The notes under the pieces are model-generated. The model was not told the origin of the DNA and searched no databases. It saw only the letters and a program-made list of their open reading frames with translations. From assembly GCA_051884615.1 (NCBI GenBank), contig JBJEVT010000023.1, positions 1 to 53,240 of the forward strand: DNA of 53,240 bases. Reading direction: 5' to 3'. The number at the start of each line of letters is the position of its first letter. Within the stretch, counting starts at the first letter, position 1. Below are positions 1-8,413 of this stretch, piece after piece. The DNA is from UBA1724 sp051884615. Lineage in GTDB: Bacteria > Verrucomicrobiota > Lentisphaeria > Oligosphaerales > Oligosphaeraceae. A program made the translations under genes and the position numbers.

Positions 1-24
1 TAACCTCCCCTCCCCTTGCCTCCC

Positions 25-1569
25 ATGCCCTGCTCCTCCCGAGAATACCTCAAGCGCGACGACATTCGCGGACTCTACCCCAGCCAGCTCAATGGCGAAA
101 GCGCCCGCCGTCTGGGAAAAGCCGTCTGCGAGCTCCTCCAGAAGAAAGGGACGCCCCGTCCCGTCCTGGTGGTGGGCCATGACTGTCGTCGGGGCAACAC
201 GGAGATTTCCCAGGGCTTGTCCCTGGGGTTCATGGAGGCGGGGGGGGAGTGCCGGCAGGCGGGGCTGGTCTCCACGGAGCACATCTACTACCTGTGCGGG
301 GAGGAGGCCGCCCAATACACCGCCGGCGCCATGGTCACCGCCTCCCACAATCCCCGGGAATACAACGGGATCAAGTTCATCCACTCCGGGTGCCTTCCCT
401 TCTCCCCCGAGGATCTGGCCTTTCTGGGCAGCCGGGCGGACGAACTCTGCCTCACGGAGGATTGCTCCGTCCTGGAGCCCAGCCGCTATGCCCGGCATCT
501 CTTCTCCCTGGCGGGACTGCAGGATTTGCCGGAGGACGCGGAGCGCCCCCTGAAACTGCTGGTGCTCTCCGGCAACGGCATGGGCCAGGTGGCCTTCGAA
601 TCCCTGGCGGACCTCCTGAAGCCCAAGGGCATCCAGACCATCTTCCGGGAGGGGAAGCCCAACGGCGAATTCCCCCACGGCGTCCCCAATCCCCTGCTGC
701 CCGACTTCATGGCGCGCCTGGGAAAGCAGGTGCGCCTGGAACAGGCGGACCTGGGCATCGGCTTCGACGGCGACGCCGACCGCGCCGGCTTCACCGACGA
801 GACCGGCGCCGTCATCCTGCCCTCCCAGGTCCTGGCGCTCATCGCCCAGGACAAGCTGGAACGCCTCGGAGACGCCGCGCCGGCGAAACGCCCCGTCATC
901 ATGAAAAACCTGTGCTGCTCCCGGCTGCTGGACGAACTCTTCCCCGCGGACGGCCCGGTGGAGCTGGTGGAGACCCCGGTTGGCCATGGCCGCATCAAGC
1001 AGCTGATGCGCAGCGAGGCATACCGGAGCAGAGTCCTCTTCGCCGGCGAACATTCCGGCCACTACTTCTATCCGGAATTCCACTCCGTGGACAGCGGGGT
1101 CCTCACCACATTGTACATGGTGGGGCTGCTGCGGCGCCGCCAGCTCCGGGGCATCTCCCTCTCCCGCCAGCTCTCCCCCTGGCGCGCCCGCTTCTCCTGG
1201 TCCGGGGAGTTGAACTACACGATGAAGAGCACGGACGCCACCCGCCAAGCCATGGTGGCCGTGGCCAAGGCCATGGAGGAGCGAGGCGGGGGATGCCGTC
1301 GGGAGGTGCGGATGGACGAGGCGCTGCGCGCCCAGCGGGTCTTTTCCTCTTCCCTGCCCTACGATCCCCGGACCCTGGGCGCCCCGGACCTGAAATTCCA
1401 CTTCTCCCACGGGGATGGCGGCTGGTGGTTTGTGCTGCGCCCCTCCGGCAACGAACCCAAATTGCGTCTCAACGTGGAGGCGTGGGGCGGCGACGCCTCC
1501 CTCCAGTGCCAGGAGAAAGTGCAGCTCCTGGAGGCCCTCCTCCTGGCCGCCGGCGCCCAGAAGGCATGA
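25..1569 (+). CDS. Phosphomannomutase/phosphoglucomutase (alpha-D-phosphohexomutase)
   Basis: The product (514 aa) should interconvert hexose 1- and 6-phosphates in the cytosol, feeding nucleotide sugars for envelope polysaccharide. Visible motifs are the phosphoserine loop TASHNP (Ser about 108), the metal loop DGDADR (about 248-253), the sugar-binding loop GEHSGH and the C-terminal phosphate loop RPSGNEPKLR, in the family order and at the family length. I chose ATG at 25 over the in-frame TTG at 16 because a pyrimidine-rich leader just before an ATG recurs throughout this window. A TAA at 1-3 may be the stop of a preceding gene. hisI follows after 28 bases. Whether mannose, glucose or glucosamine is preferred cannot be read from the sequence. 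Confidence 0.93.
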   Translation: MPCSSREYLKRDDIRGLYPSQLNGESARRLGKAVCELLQKKGTPRPVLVVGHDCRRGNTEISQGLSLGFMEAGGECRQAGLVSTEHIYYLCGEEAAQYTAGAMVTASHNPREYNGIKFIHSGCLPFSPEDLAFLGSRADELCLTEDCSVLEPSRYARHLFSLAGLQDLPEDAERPLKLLVLSGNGMGQVAFESLADLLKPKGIQTIFREGKPNGEFPHGVPNPLLPDFMARLGKQVRLEQADLGIGFDGDADRAGFTDETGAVILPSQVLALIAQDKLERLGDAAPAKRPVIMKNLCCSRLLDELFPADGPVELVETPVGHGRIKQLMRSEAYRSRVLFAGEHSGHYFYPEFHSVDSGVLTTLYMVGLLRRRQLRGISLSRQLSPWRARFSWSGELNYTMKSTDATRQAMVAVAKAMEERGGGCRREVRMDEALRAQRVFSSSLPYDPRTLGAPDLKFHFSHGDGGWWFVLRPSGNEPKLRLNVEAWGGDASLQCQEKVQLLEALLLAAGAQKA

Positions 1570-1597
1570 CTTCTCCCCTCCCTCTCCCTACCTCCCT

Positions 1598-1993
1598 ATG
1601 ATCCAGCTTGATTTCCAGAAGAATCCCGACGGCCTCGTTCCCGCCATCGTCCAGGATTGGAAGACCCGGCAGGTCCTGATGCTCGCCTATTTGAACCAGG
1701 AGGCATGGGAGCTGTGCCTGAAGACGGGCATGGGCACCTACTGGTCCCGTTCCCGCCAGGAGATCTGGGTCAAGGGCAAGACCTCCGGCAATCTCCAGAA
1801 GATCCAGGAGATTCGGGTGGACTGCGATCTGGACACCGTCATCCTGCTCGTGGAGCAGGTGGGCGGGGCGGCCTGCCACGAGGGCTATCCCAGCTGCTTC
1901 TTCCGGAAGGTCGAGGCCGACGGCACCCTGACGGTGGTGCAGGAACGGGTCTTCTCCCCGGAAAAAGTCTATTCCTCCCCCAAAAAGGGCTGA
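1598..1993 (+). CDS. hisI: Phosphoribosyl-AMP cyclohydrolase HisI
   Basis: This 131-residue protein opens the adenine ring of phosphoribosyl-AMP, the third step of histidine synthesis. The metal-site signature is present: DCDLD followed by GGAACHEGYPSCF, which supplies the Asp and Cys ligands. It is the single-domain form, without the C-terminal HisE that many bacteria fuse to HisI. In this window HisE is instead attached to an FtsK-like protein at 14688-16442. The start is the ATG after a CT-rich leader (CCTCCCT); a longer reading from 1415 would overlap the mutase gene out of frame. It probably shares a transcript with the mutase. Confidence 0.96.
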   Translation: MIQLDFQKNPDGLVPAIVQDWKTRQVLMLAYLNQEAWELCLKTGMGTYWSRSRQEIWVKGKTSGNLQKIQEIRVDCDLDTVILLVEQVGGAACHEGYPSCFFRKVEADGTLTVVQERVFSPEKVYSSPKKG

Positions 1994-2094
1994 AGGGCCG
2001 GCCACGAAAAAGGCCGGGGGCATTCCGGAGAACGCAGGGTTCCCGGACGCCACCCGGCCAGGGGAAAGGGGGCGCCGTCGGCGCCGGGAAGAAG

Positions 2095-2181
2095 CTACAG
2101 CTCTCCCCGGATGATCAGGCGTCCCACATACCACCAGCAGAAGCCGGTGGCAAGAACGATCACAAAGGCGATCATCGTCAT
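2095..2181 (-). CDS. Putative small single-span membrane peptide (28 aa)
   Basis: Read on the minus strand, this frame encodes 28 residues: a continuous hydrophobic run IAFVIVLATGFCWWYVG followed by a positively charged end RLIIRGEL and a TAG stop. A GGAG lies 3 bases before the first ATG and 8 bases before the second ATG (2175), so the second start with 26 residues is equally likely. The layout, one transmembrane span with an Arg-rich cytosolic flank, is typical of small accessory subunits of transporters or oxidases, but I do not recognise the family and no partner gene is adjacent. An in-frame stop at 2221-2223 and the lack of start codons between limit any extension. Confidence 0.4.
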   Translation of the reverse strand: MTMIAFVIVLATGFCWWYVGRLIIRGEL

Positions 2182-2367
2182 AGCTCCAAAGCCAGGGTTC
2201 TGTCCCTGACTCCTCCAGCGTCATCCGTCTTCCTTGCCTGCCGTCAGAGCAGGAGGACGGCGGGAAAGAACGCCTCCACCCGTGCGCGACGGCGGCTTTC
2301 CTCCCGCCCTGCCTGAAGTGTGTCCAGGAAAGGCGGCGCGGGGAAAGCGAGGGGACGGGGGAGAGGA

Positions 2368-2817
2368 TCAGCGGGATGCTATGAACGTGGAGAAGGGTCC
2401 GGCGCGCACAGGGATGCTGCGGGCGCCCTCCACCCTTCGGGGAGAGCCTTTCCAGCAGGGCGTGGAAAGGGAGAGAGAAGCGGAAAGCTCCGGCGCAACG
2501 GAGAGGGGGAGGCCTCCCCGCGCCATCCAGGAAGTGCCGTCCAGCGGGGAGCGTCTCCGGGAGAGGGCGGGCGGGGAGAGCCGGCGCGCCTTGTCCTGCT
2601 GTTGCCGCAGGGCGAGGGGGAGTCGTTCCGGGAGGCCTGGCCGCAGGGCGAAGCCCTCCCGGCGGGGCGCCTCCTCCAGGGAATGACCGCTTTGGCGGGG
2701 GAGTTCCAGCCGGGCGGCGGCGGTGACGGAGGAGAGGCAGAAAAGGAGCAGAAGAAGCAGGGCGCGCAGACATTCCGTCTGGCGTCTCCGTCCTTTGTCT
2801 GCTCCCTGGAGTGTCAT
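2368..2817 (-). CDS. Orphan secreted ORF of unknown function
   Basis: The frame encodes 149 residues beginning with a convincing signal peptide: basic N-terminus, then RALLLLLLFCLSSVTAAA. The rest is Arg/Pro/Leu-rich with no domain I recognise. It lies 44 bases after the ThuA-like gene on the same strand and has GGGGAGGAG upstream of the ATG. About 77 percent of codons end in G or C, visibly less than its neighbours, so it may be a young, fast-evolving or decaying gene, or a chance frame in GC-rich DNA. The signal peptide is the main argument that it is real. Confidence 0.4.
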   Translation of the reverse strand: MTLQGADKGRRRQTECLRALLLLLLFCLSSVTAAARLELPRQSGHSLEEAPRREGFALRPGLPERLPLALRQQQDKARRLSPPALSRRRSPLDGTSWMARGGLPLSVAPELSASLSLSTPCWKGSPRRVEGARSIPVRAGPFSTFIASR

Positions 2818-2861
2818 GGTCGCCTCATCTCCTCCCCGGGGCGCCGGGGGCGTGGCTGCCG

Positions 2862-3650
2862 CTACACGGACTTGTGCAGGGCGCTGGTGTCCAGCTTGGC
2901 CAGGGGATTCTCGGTGTAGATCTTCTCGTGGCCTTCCCGGATGAGCTCGTCCCAGGGCTCCCGGTAGACTTCCGGGGCCGCCCAGCGGACGGCGTTGCCC
3001 AGGATCTTCTGGACATTCTCGTTGTGGTAGATGGGATAGGTCTCGTGGCCGGGGGAGAAGTAGAAGATCTTTCCGTTGCCCCGGAGGAAGGTCACGCCGC
3101 TGCGGAAGACATTGCCGCCCTCGTACCAGGAGAGGAAGATGACCTTGCCGTCATCGGGGATGTCGAAGCTCTCCCCGTACATCTCGGTGTGGGGGAGCAC
3201 GAAGGTCTCGGGCACGCCCTCGTAGATGGGGTGGCGGCGTGCCACCTTCCAGATGCGCTCCTTCTCGCCCACTTCCCGCCAGTGCAGGGAGCAGCTGGTG
3301 CCCATCAGGCGCTTGAAGATCTTGGAGTAGTGGCCGGAGTGCATGACGACGAGCCCCATGCCGGAGAGCACCCGTGCCTGGATGCGGTCCACCAGGGCGT
3401 CCTCCACCCGGGCGTGGGCGGCATGCCCCCACCACATCAGCACGTCGGTGGAATCCAGCACCTCCTGGGGCAGCCCCTGCTCCGGCATGTCCAGGGAGAC
3501 GGCGCGGATCTCCAGATCCTCCGCCTGGAGGGCGTCCTTCAGATAATTGTGGATGCCATGGGGATAGAAGCTGCGGCAGACATCGCCCAGGGCGCTCTGC
3601 TCCGTCTCATGGACATTCTCGTTCCAGATGGTGACACGAATCTTTTTCAT
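2862..3650 (-). CDS. ThuA-like domain protein
   Basis: This 262-residue protein resembles the ThuA (trehalose utilisation) family, a class I glutamine-amidotransferase-like fold that lacks proven chemistry in most members. Family-like stretches are TDVLMWWGHAAHA, GLVVMHSGHYSKIFKRLMG and IFYFSPGHETYPIY near the C-terminus. There is no signal peptide, so it is probably cytosolic. The family is common in sugar-degrading Lentisphaerae and Planctomycetes, often near oxidoreductases, but no such partner is here. A GAGAGG lies about 9 bases before the ATG. The substrate is unknown. Confidence 0.85.
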   Translation of the reverse strand: MKKIRVTIWNENVHETEQSALGDVCRSFYPHGIHNYLKDALQAEDLEIRAVSLDMPEQGLPQEVLDSTDVLMWWGHAAHARVEDALVDRIQARVLSGMGLVVMHSGHYSKIFKRLMGTSCSLHWREVGEKERIWKVARRHPIYEGVPETFVLPHTEMYGESFDIPDDGKVIFLSWYEGGNVFRSGVTFLRGNGKIFYFSPGHETYPIYHNENVQKILGNAVRWAAPEVYREPWDELIREGHEKIYTENPLAKLDTSALHKSV

Positions 3651-3713
3651 CGAAATGGCCTCTCGGAAGAATCGGGGTTGGGGGAAGAGAAGAAAAGAAT
3701 CCAGGGAAGAAGA

Positions 3714-4367
3714 TCAGCGGATGTCCAGGAGCTCCACATCGAAGACCAGGGTGGCCTGGGGCGGGATGACGCCGCCGGCGCCCGCTTCTCCGTAGCCCAG
3801 CTCCGGGGGAATCACCAGGGTGGCCTTGCCGCCCACGCCGATGCACTGCATGCCCTCCGTCCAGCCGGGAATCACCCGGCTCAGGGAGAACTCCAGGGGC
3901 TCGCCCCGGTCCACGGAGGAATCGAAGACCGTGCCGTCGATGAGGCGGCCCGTGTAGTGGACCTTCACCACGTCGGAAGCCTTGGGACGGCGCGCCGGGT
4001 CGCCGGGCTCCATCACCAGCACCTGGAGGCCGGAGGGCCGGGTCTCCACGCCGGGACGGGCGCCGAAATCCTGGCGGTATGCCTCGCCCTCCTTCAGGTT
4101 CTTCTCCCCGTCCTGGGAGCCGTGGCAATCCCCGTGGCAGTCGCCGCAATCCCCGTGGCATCCGCTGTGCTCCATGGAATGGAAGAGTTTTTCCAGCAGG
4201 GCCATGCACTCCTCCTGGGGGACCTGGGGCTCGCGTCCCTCCATCATGTCCCGGATTCCCTCGGTCAGGGCGTTCAAATCCAGGTCGACGGGGAAGCGGG
4301 AGAGTTGGGCGCCCATGTTCAGTCCCAGGGCATAGGAGGACTTTTCGTTGTCGGTCTGCAGAGCCAT
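3714..4367 (-). CDS. FKBP-type peptidyl-prolyl isomerase with Cys/His-rich linker
   Basis: This is a 217-residue, two-domain FKBP. Residues about 5-62 form the N-terminal helical dimerisation domain seen in Mip/FkpA proteins (KSSYALGLNMGAQL). Residues about 105-217 form the FKBP catalytic domain (VHYTGRLIDGTVFDSS, PGWTEGMQCIGVGGKATLVIP, GYGEAGAGGVIPPQATLVFDVELL). Between them, residues 67-82 contain four Cys (70, 74, 77, 81) and four His (67, 71, 78, 82) in two CHGDC-like repeats, which suggests a metal site. I chose the ATG at 4367, after a CT-rich leader; the frame stays open to 4514 but that extension is Arg/Pro-rich with no homology. No signal peptide is seen, so it is probably cytosolic. 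A TACAGT (4494-4489) may be its -10 box. Confidence 0.9.
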   Translation of the reverse strand: MALQTDNEKSSYALGLNMGAQLSRFPVDLDLNALTEGIRDMMEGREPQVPQEECMALLEKLFHSMEHSGCHGDCGDCHGDCHGSQDGEKNLKEGEAYRQDFGARPGVETRPSGLQVLVMEPGDPARRPKASDVVKVHYTGRLIDGTVFDSSVDRGEPLEFSLSRVIPGWTEGMQCIGVGGKATLVIPPELGYGEAGAGGVIPPQATLVFDVELLDIR

Positions 4368-4732
4368 GATGCGGGGGTGGGAGGAGGGGGGAAGTCGGAA
4401 GAAAGTTTCTTGTCGGCGCCTCCTTCTTTCGGGCGAAAAATCCGGATGGGAAAGCCGGGATTTTCCAGGGAGAGGAGCACCAGGGCTTACTGTAATCCCT
4501 CCCTCCTCTTCCACCCTGCCTTCACGGAGAAAAATGCCGCCCCGCCCACGGGGAAAAACAGCGGGAAAACCCGCCCCGCGACAGGATGGTGAAAACGCCT
4601 TATGTTACGAAAACTTCGCCGTGGGACGACAACACGCCAGGGATGGCGGCGTCCGCCTCCTGGCGCCATCCTCCAGGGACGCTCCCTGCCGCGGTTCCCG
4701 CCTCTCCCCGAAAGAATCCCCTTCCTCTCCCC
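4368..4732. promoter_or_regulatory. Divergent intergenic region, FKBP (-) / trkA (+)
   Basis: This 365-base gap separates two divergent genes, so it must carry promoters for both. On the minus strand GGATTACAGTAAGCCC (4499-4484) contains a TACAGT -10-like hexamer and resembles the GGTTATAGTA element seen at 8414 and 48340. On the plus strand the AT-rich patch TTATGTTACGAAAAC (4599-4613) is the best promoter candidate for trkA. I see no clear -35 boxes, operators or hairpins, and no coding frame with convincing content. Confidence 0.35.
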
Positions 4733-6085
4733 ATGAACATCATCATTATCGGCGCCGGAGAACTTGGCCAGCTCGTGGCCGCCAAACTATGCTCTTTGAA
4801 CCACGACGTGGTCGTGGTGGACACCAACCCGGAGAACCTGGAGGCCGCCAGCGAGTCCTTGGACACGGGCCTGCTGGTGGGGGCGGCCACGGACGTGGAG
4901 GTGCTCAAGCGGGCGGGCGCCAAGGACGCGGATCTGCTCCTGGCCCTCTCCGGAGACGAACCCTCCAACGTGCTGGCCTGCGCCATCGCCAAGCGCCTGG
5001 GCACCAAGAAGGCCATCTGCCGGGTCTTCTCCCGCCACGTCTTCTCCGAGGCGGACGGCATCACCCCCGCCTCCTTCCACATCGACCACGTCTTCTCCTC
5101 CATCGACGAGAGCGTGGAGATGATCTACGGCATCCTCCAGAACCGGATCCTCCAGCAGCGCATCACCTTCCAGAATCCGGACGCCCTGGTGGATGTGGTG
5201 AACATCCCTCTGAACTGCGCCCTGGCGGGGGTCCCCATCCGCAGCTTGTCCGAGGAGGAGACCCTGAAGAAGGTGCGCCTGGCCGCCATCATCCGGAAGC
5301 GGGAGCTGATCGTCCCCCACGGGGACACCGTCCTCATGCCCGGCGACAAGCTGTATGTGGCGGGGCGGGAGGAGAACGTCACCGCCTTCGTGGAGTGGCT
5401 CTCCCATGACCGCAGCGTGCCCCTGGAGAGCATCGTGGTGGCGGGCCTGAGCCCCATCGCCCAGCGCCTCCTCCTCCGGCTCCAGAGCCAGGGCCTGAAG
5501 ATCCGGATCATCGAGCAGGACGGGGAGAAGGCCGAGAAGATGCTGTCCCAGCTCCACCAGGGCAATCCCATGGTCTTCCAGGGCGAAATCACCAATCCCG
5601 ACATCCTCTCCGAGGCCGACGTGGACAGCTGCGACGTCTTCGCCGCCCTCTCCTCCCGGGACGAAAACAACATTCTGGCATGCCTCCTTGCCTCCCGCCT
5701 GGGGGCGAAGAAGGTCATCGCCCTCACCAGCACCGCGGAATACATGGACATCCTGCCCTCCCTGGAGCAGGCCGGATGCTGGTTCAACACCACCCAGATC
5801 GCCGCCAACGGGGCCTTGCGCCTCCTGTCCAACCAGACCATCCGGGTGGATCCGGAGCTGCGCGCCCTGAACGCCCGCATCGTGGAGCTGATCCTCACGG
5901 AAAAATCCTCCTATGTGGGCAAGAGAATCATGGACTGCGGGCTTCCCCAGGGCTTCCTCATCGCCCTGACCCTCCGGGGCGACCAGGTCATCACCCCCAC
6001 CGGCGACACGGTGAATCAGGCGGGAGACCAGTGGATCGTCTTCACCGGCTCCGCGGAGCTCCAGCAGGTTCGTCGCCACATCTAG
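4733..6085 (+). CDS. trkA: Trk potassium uptake regulator TrkA
   Basis: TrkA is the cytosolic, NAD-binding gating ring of the Trk potassium channel. The 450-residue product carries two RCK units. The first (1-about 215) opens with the Rossmann loop IIGAGELG (Gly7, 9, 12) and an acidic Asp30 for the nucleotide ribose. The second starts near 229 (SIVVAGLSPIAQRLLLRL); its glycine loop is altered to GLSPIA, so it may bind no nucleotide, as in other two-RCK TrkA proteins. Each RCK_N is followed by an RCK_C segment. The start at MNIIII is preceded by CTTCCTCTCCCC. trkH follows 12 bases downstream, so the pair is an operon. Confidence 0.96.
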   Translation: MNIIIIGAGELGQLVAAKLCSLNHDVVVVDTNPENLEAASESLDTGLLVGAATDVEVLKRAGAKDADLLLALSGDEPSNVLACAIAKRLGTKKAICRVFSRHVFSEADGITPASFHIDHVFSSIDESVEMIYGILQNRILQQRITFQNPDALVDVVNIPLNCALAGVPIRSLSEEETLKKVRLAAIIRKRELIVPHGDTVLMPGDKLYVAGREENVTAFVEWLSHDRSVPLESIVVAGLSPIAQRLLLRLQSQGLKIRIIEQDGEKAEKMLSQLHQGNPMVFQGEITNPDILSEADVDSCDVFAALSSRDENNILACLLASRLGAKKVIALTSTAEYMDILPSLEQAGCWFNTTQIAANGALRLLSNQTIRVDPELRALNARIVELILTEKSSYVGKRIMDCGLPQGFLIALTLRGDQVITPTGDTVNQAGDQWIVFTGSAELQQVRRHI

Positions 6086-6097
6086 CCCCCCTTCCCC

Positions 6098-7747
6098 ATG
6101 AACTCCCGCAGCGTCCTTTTCACCACCTCGGCCCTGATGTTCATCCTGGGGATGGGCATGATGGCGGCCATCGCCGTCGGCCTGCACCGGGGCGACTCCC
6201 TCTACACCCTCCGGGGATTCCTGGGCAGCGCGGCCATCTGCCTCACCTGCAGCCTGACCGCCGCCCATCTCTCCCGCCGCCCCTGGAGCATCAACCAGGT
6301 CCGCAACTCGTTGCGCTACGGCTTCTTCACCATCTCCCTGGCCTGGTTCTCCTCCATCCTTCTGGGCGCCCTCCCCTTCGTGCTGTGCTGCAGCCTTCCC
6401 CTGCCGGACGCCATCTTCGAGACCGCCTCCGGCTTGAGCACCACCGGGGCCTCCATCCTGGACGCCACCACCAAGCTCTTGGGCGGGAAGCGGCTGGAGG
6501 GCGGACTGGCCTCCCTGCCCCAGGCCATTCTCTTCTGGCGCCAGCTTCTGAACTGGTTCGGGGGCATCGGCTTCGTCATGTTCGCCTTGATTCTGCTGCC
6601 CGCCCTGGGCGGCGGCAAGCAGCTGTACAACGCGGAGGTCCCCGGGCTGAAGAACATCTTCGACCAGATCTCCCCCCGCATCGCCACCACCGCCCGGATC
6701 ATGCTGGGATGCTACGTCGTCTGGACCGCCATCGTGATCCTGGCCTACCGCCTGGGCGGCATGGACTCCCTCTTCGACGCCGTCTGCCACACCTTCTCCA
6801 CGGTGGCCACCGGAGGATTCTCCCCCTATCCGGAGAACTTCGCCCACTTCCCCCGGCCCGTCACCCAGTGGCTGTGCACCGCCGCCATGCTCATCAGCTC
6901 CCTGAACCAGGTCCTGATGGTGAAACTCCTCTTCCACCGCCATTTCGAATACCACCGGGACGAGGAGACCCGGGTCTTCCTGGCCATCTTCCTGGCCTCC
7001 GTGTGCCTCATCATCTGGCAGATTCCCCGGGCGGCGGAATGGCAGATCACCGGGGTGGACGGCACGCCCCTGCCTCCCAGCCTGGAGAACACCGTGCGCA
7101 CCGTGGCCTTCCATGTGGCCGCCATCGTCAGCACCACGGGCTTCGCCACCTGCGACTACACCCAGTGGGCCATTCCCTGCCTGCCCATGGTCTTCCTCTT
7201 CCTCCTGATCGTGGGCGGCTGCGGCGGCTCCACCGCCGGCGGCATGAAGCTCACCCGCCTCATCGTGGTCTTCAAGCAGAGCATCGGCGAGATCCGCCGC
7301 AAGATCTTCCCCCACCTCCTGCCCAACGTCACCATGAACGGACAGCGCCTGGAAATGACCTCCGTCCACCAGTGCATGGCATTCTTCTTCCTCTATCTCT
7401 CCTCCATCTTCCTCTGCGCCTTCCTCCTGCCCCTCCTCAGCCCCACCGGCCCCACCGGCGCCCCCCTGGATCTGGAGACCTCCGTCACCACCGCCCTCTC
7501 CTGCCTGAGCAACGTGGGTCCCGGCCTGGGGCAGATCAGCCCCTCCTACACCTTCTCCGGCTTCACCGCCCCCGCCAAGCTCCTGATGGCGTTCACCATG
7601 ATCGCGGGGCGTCTGGAGCTCTACGCCGCCTTCGTCCTGCTGATTCCCAGCTTCTGGACCCGCCAGGGCAGCATGCCGGGAAACCGTCTGCGGCCTCCCG
7701 CCCCCCGGGCCGGCCATCGCCCCCCCGCCCGCGGCCGCCACTCCTGA
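6098..7747 (+). CDS. trkH: Trk potassium uptake membrane subunit TrkH
   Basis: TrkH is the ion-conducting membrane subunit partnered by TrkA. The 549-residue protein shows the four pore loops of the superfamily, each with its filter glycine: STTGAS, TVATGGFS, STTGFAT and SNVGPGLG. These sit in a chain of about ten hydrophobic helices, at the usual length for the family. The last 28 or so residues are an unusual basic, Pro/Arg-rich tail (after LLIPSFWTRQ) that reads like neutral read-through. The gene starts at an ATG after CCCCCCCTTCCCC with no Shine-Dalgarno. It sits between trkA and marC with about 10-base spacers. Confidence 0.95.
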   Translation: MNSRSVLFTTSALMFILGMGMMAAIAVGLHRGDSLYTLRGFLGSAAICLTCSLTAAHLSRRPWSINQVRNSLRYGFFTISLAWFSSILLGALPFVLCCSLPLPDAIFETASGLSTTGASILDATTKLLGGKRLEGGLASLPQAILFWRQLLNWFGGIGFVMFALILLPALGGGKQLYNAEVPGLKNIFDQISPRIATTARIMLGCYVVWTAIVILAYRLGGMDSLFDAVCHTFSTVATGGFSPYPENFAHFPRPVTQWLCTAAMLISSLNQVLMVKLLFHRHFEYHRDEETRVFLAIFLASVCLIIWQIPRAAEWQITGVDGTPLPPSLENTVRTVAFHVAAIVSTTGFATCDYTQWAIPCLPMVFLFLLIVGGCGGSTAGGMKLTRLIVVFKQSIGEIRRKIFPHLLPNVTMNGQRLEMTSVHQCMAFFFLYLSSIFLCAFLLPLLSPTGPTGAPLDLETSVTTALSCLSNVGPGLGQISPSYTFSGFTAPAKLLMAFTMIAGRLELYAAFVLLIPSFWTRQGSMPGNRLRPPAPRAGHRPPARGRHS

Positions 7748-7757
7748 TCTTCCCCCC

Positions 7758-8375
7758 ATGTCCCCGGTCGCCCATTTTCTCGCCCTCTACCTCAAGCTCT
7801 TCTTCCTGCTGACTCCCTTCTTCGTGCTGGGAGTCTTCCTGTCCCTGACGGAGGAAGCGGAGGACGCCCTGCGCACCCGGCTGGCCGTGAAGATCTCCCT
7901 GGGGGCGGCGGCGGTGACCCTGCTGATTTTTCTGCTGGGCACCCAGATCATGGCCCTCTTCGACATCACGGTGGACGCCTTCCGGGCGGGAGCCGGCGTG
8001 CTGCTGCTGTTGACGGCGGTGAGCCTGGTCCTGGAGCAGAAAGCCACGCCCCGCCACCATCCCGACGCCAACCGGCTTCTGAATCTGGCCGTGGTCCCCA
8101 TGGCCACCCCCATCACCGCCGGACCGGCCACCCTGGGCGCCCTGATGGTCATGGGCACCACCACCCCCTCCCTCGCGGAAAAGGCCGTCACCGCCTGCGC
8201 CATCCTCCTGGCGTGCTTCTCCATCGGCGCCATGCTGCTGGCCGCCCGGAAAATCCGGAAGGTGGTGGGCGGCGACAATATTGCCATCCTCAGCAAAGTC
8301 ACGGGGCTCATCCTCAGCGCCATGGCGGCACAGATGATTGTCGCCGGCGTGAAGAACCTCTGGCTGGCGCCCTAG
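7758..8375 (+). CDS. MarC family integral membrane protein
   Basis: This 205-residue protein belongs to the MarC/UPF0056 family of six-helix inner-membrane proteins, whose role is still unclear (despite the name, it is not required for multiple antibiotic resistance). Family features are the LFFLLTPFFVLGVFLSLTE start, AFRAGAGVLLLLTAVSLV in the middle, the NLAVVPMATPITAGPATLGALM loop and a C-terminal GLILSAMAAQMIVAGV helix. It follows trkH by 10 bases with a CT-rich leader and is probably co-transcribed with it. A hairpin and a promoter-like element follow the stop. Confidence 0.93.
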   Translation: MSPVAHFLALYLKLFFLLTPFFVLGVFLSLTEEAEDALRTRLAVKISLGAAAVTLLIFLLGTQIMALFDITVDAFRAGAGVLLLLTAVSLVLEQKATPRHHPDANRLLNLAVVPMATPITAGPATLGALMVMGTTTPSLAEKAVTACAILLACFSIGAMLLAARKIRKVVGGDNIAILSKVTGLILSAMAAQMIVAGVKNLWLAP

Positions 8376-8395
8376 GAACCCTCCCTCCCCCACAT

Positions 8396-8410
8396 CCCGG
8401 AAAATCCGGG
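8396..8410 (+). terminator. Short perfect hairpin after marC
   Basis: CCCGGA and TCCGGG pair as a 6-bp stem around an AAA loop, 21 bases after the marC stop. A T5 run occurs only about 20 bases later (8432-8436), so this is not a textbook intrinsic terminator. It may still mark the 3' end of the trkAH-marC transcript. Confidence 0.35.
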
Positions 8411-8413
8411 AAT

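Larger units (their letters stand above)
1994..2861. other. Sparse 868-base interval between convergent genes
   Basis: No well-supported gene lies between hisI (+) and the ThuA-like gene (-). A 6-bp stem CCGGCC/GGCCGG (1998-2003, 2012-2017) follows hisI, but no T-run follows it. Two weaker minus-strand candidates, a secreted ORF (2368-2817) and a 28-residue membrane peptide (2095-2181), are listed separately. Base composition is G-rich on the plus strand, and codon regularity is clearly lower than in the flanking genes. It may be a decayed gene region. Confidence 0.6.

Noticed and set aside
1998..2017. Hairpin after hisI as an intrinsic terminator
   Set aside because: The stem is only 6 bp, the loop is purine-rich and no T-run follows in either direction at the needed distance.
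4123..4150. CGDCH in the FKBP linker as a cytochrome c heme-binding motif
   Set aside because: It fits CXXCH, but the protein has no signal peptide and the site lies in a Cys/His cluster better explained by metal binding.
2811..4592. Plus-strand open frame of 593 codons over the ThuA and FKBP genes
   Set aside because: It is the mirror of two minus-strand genes with strong family matches. Its product is His/Val/Gly-rich without any domain.
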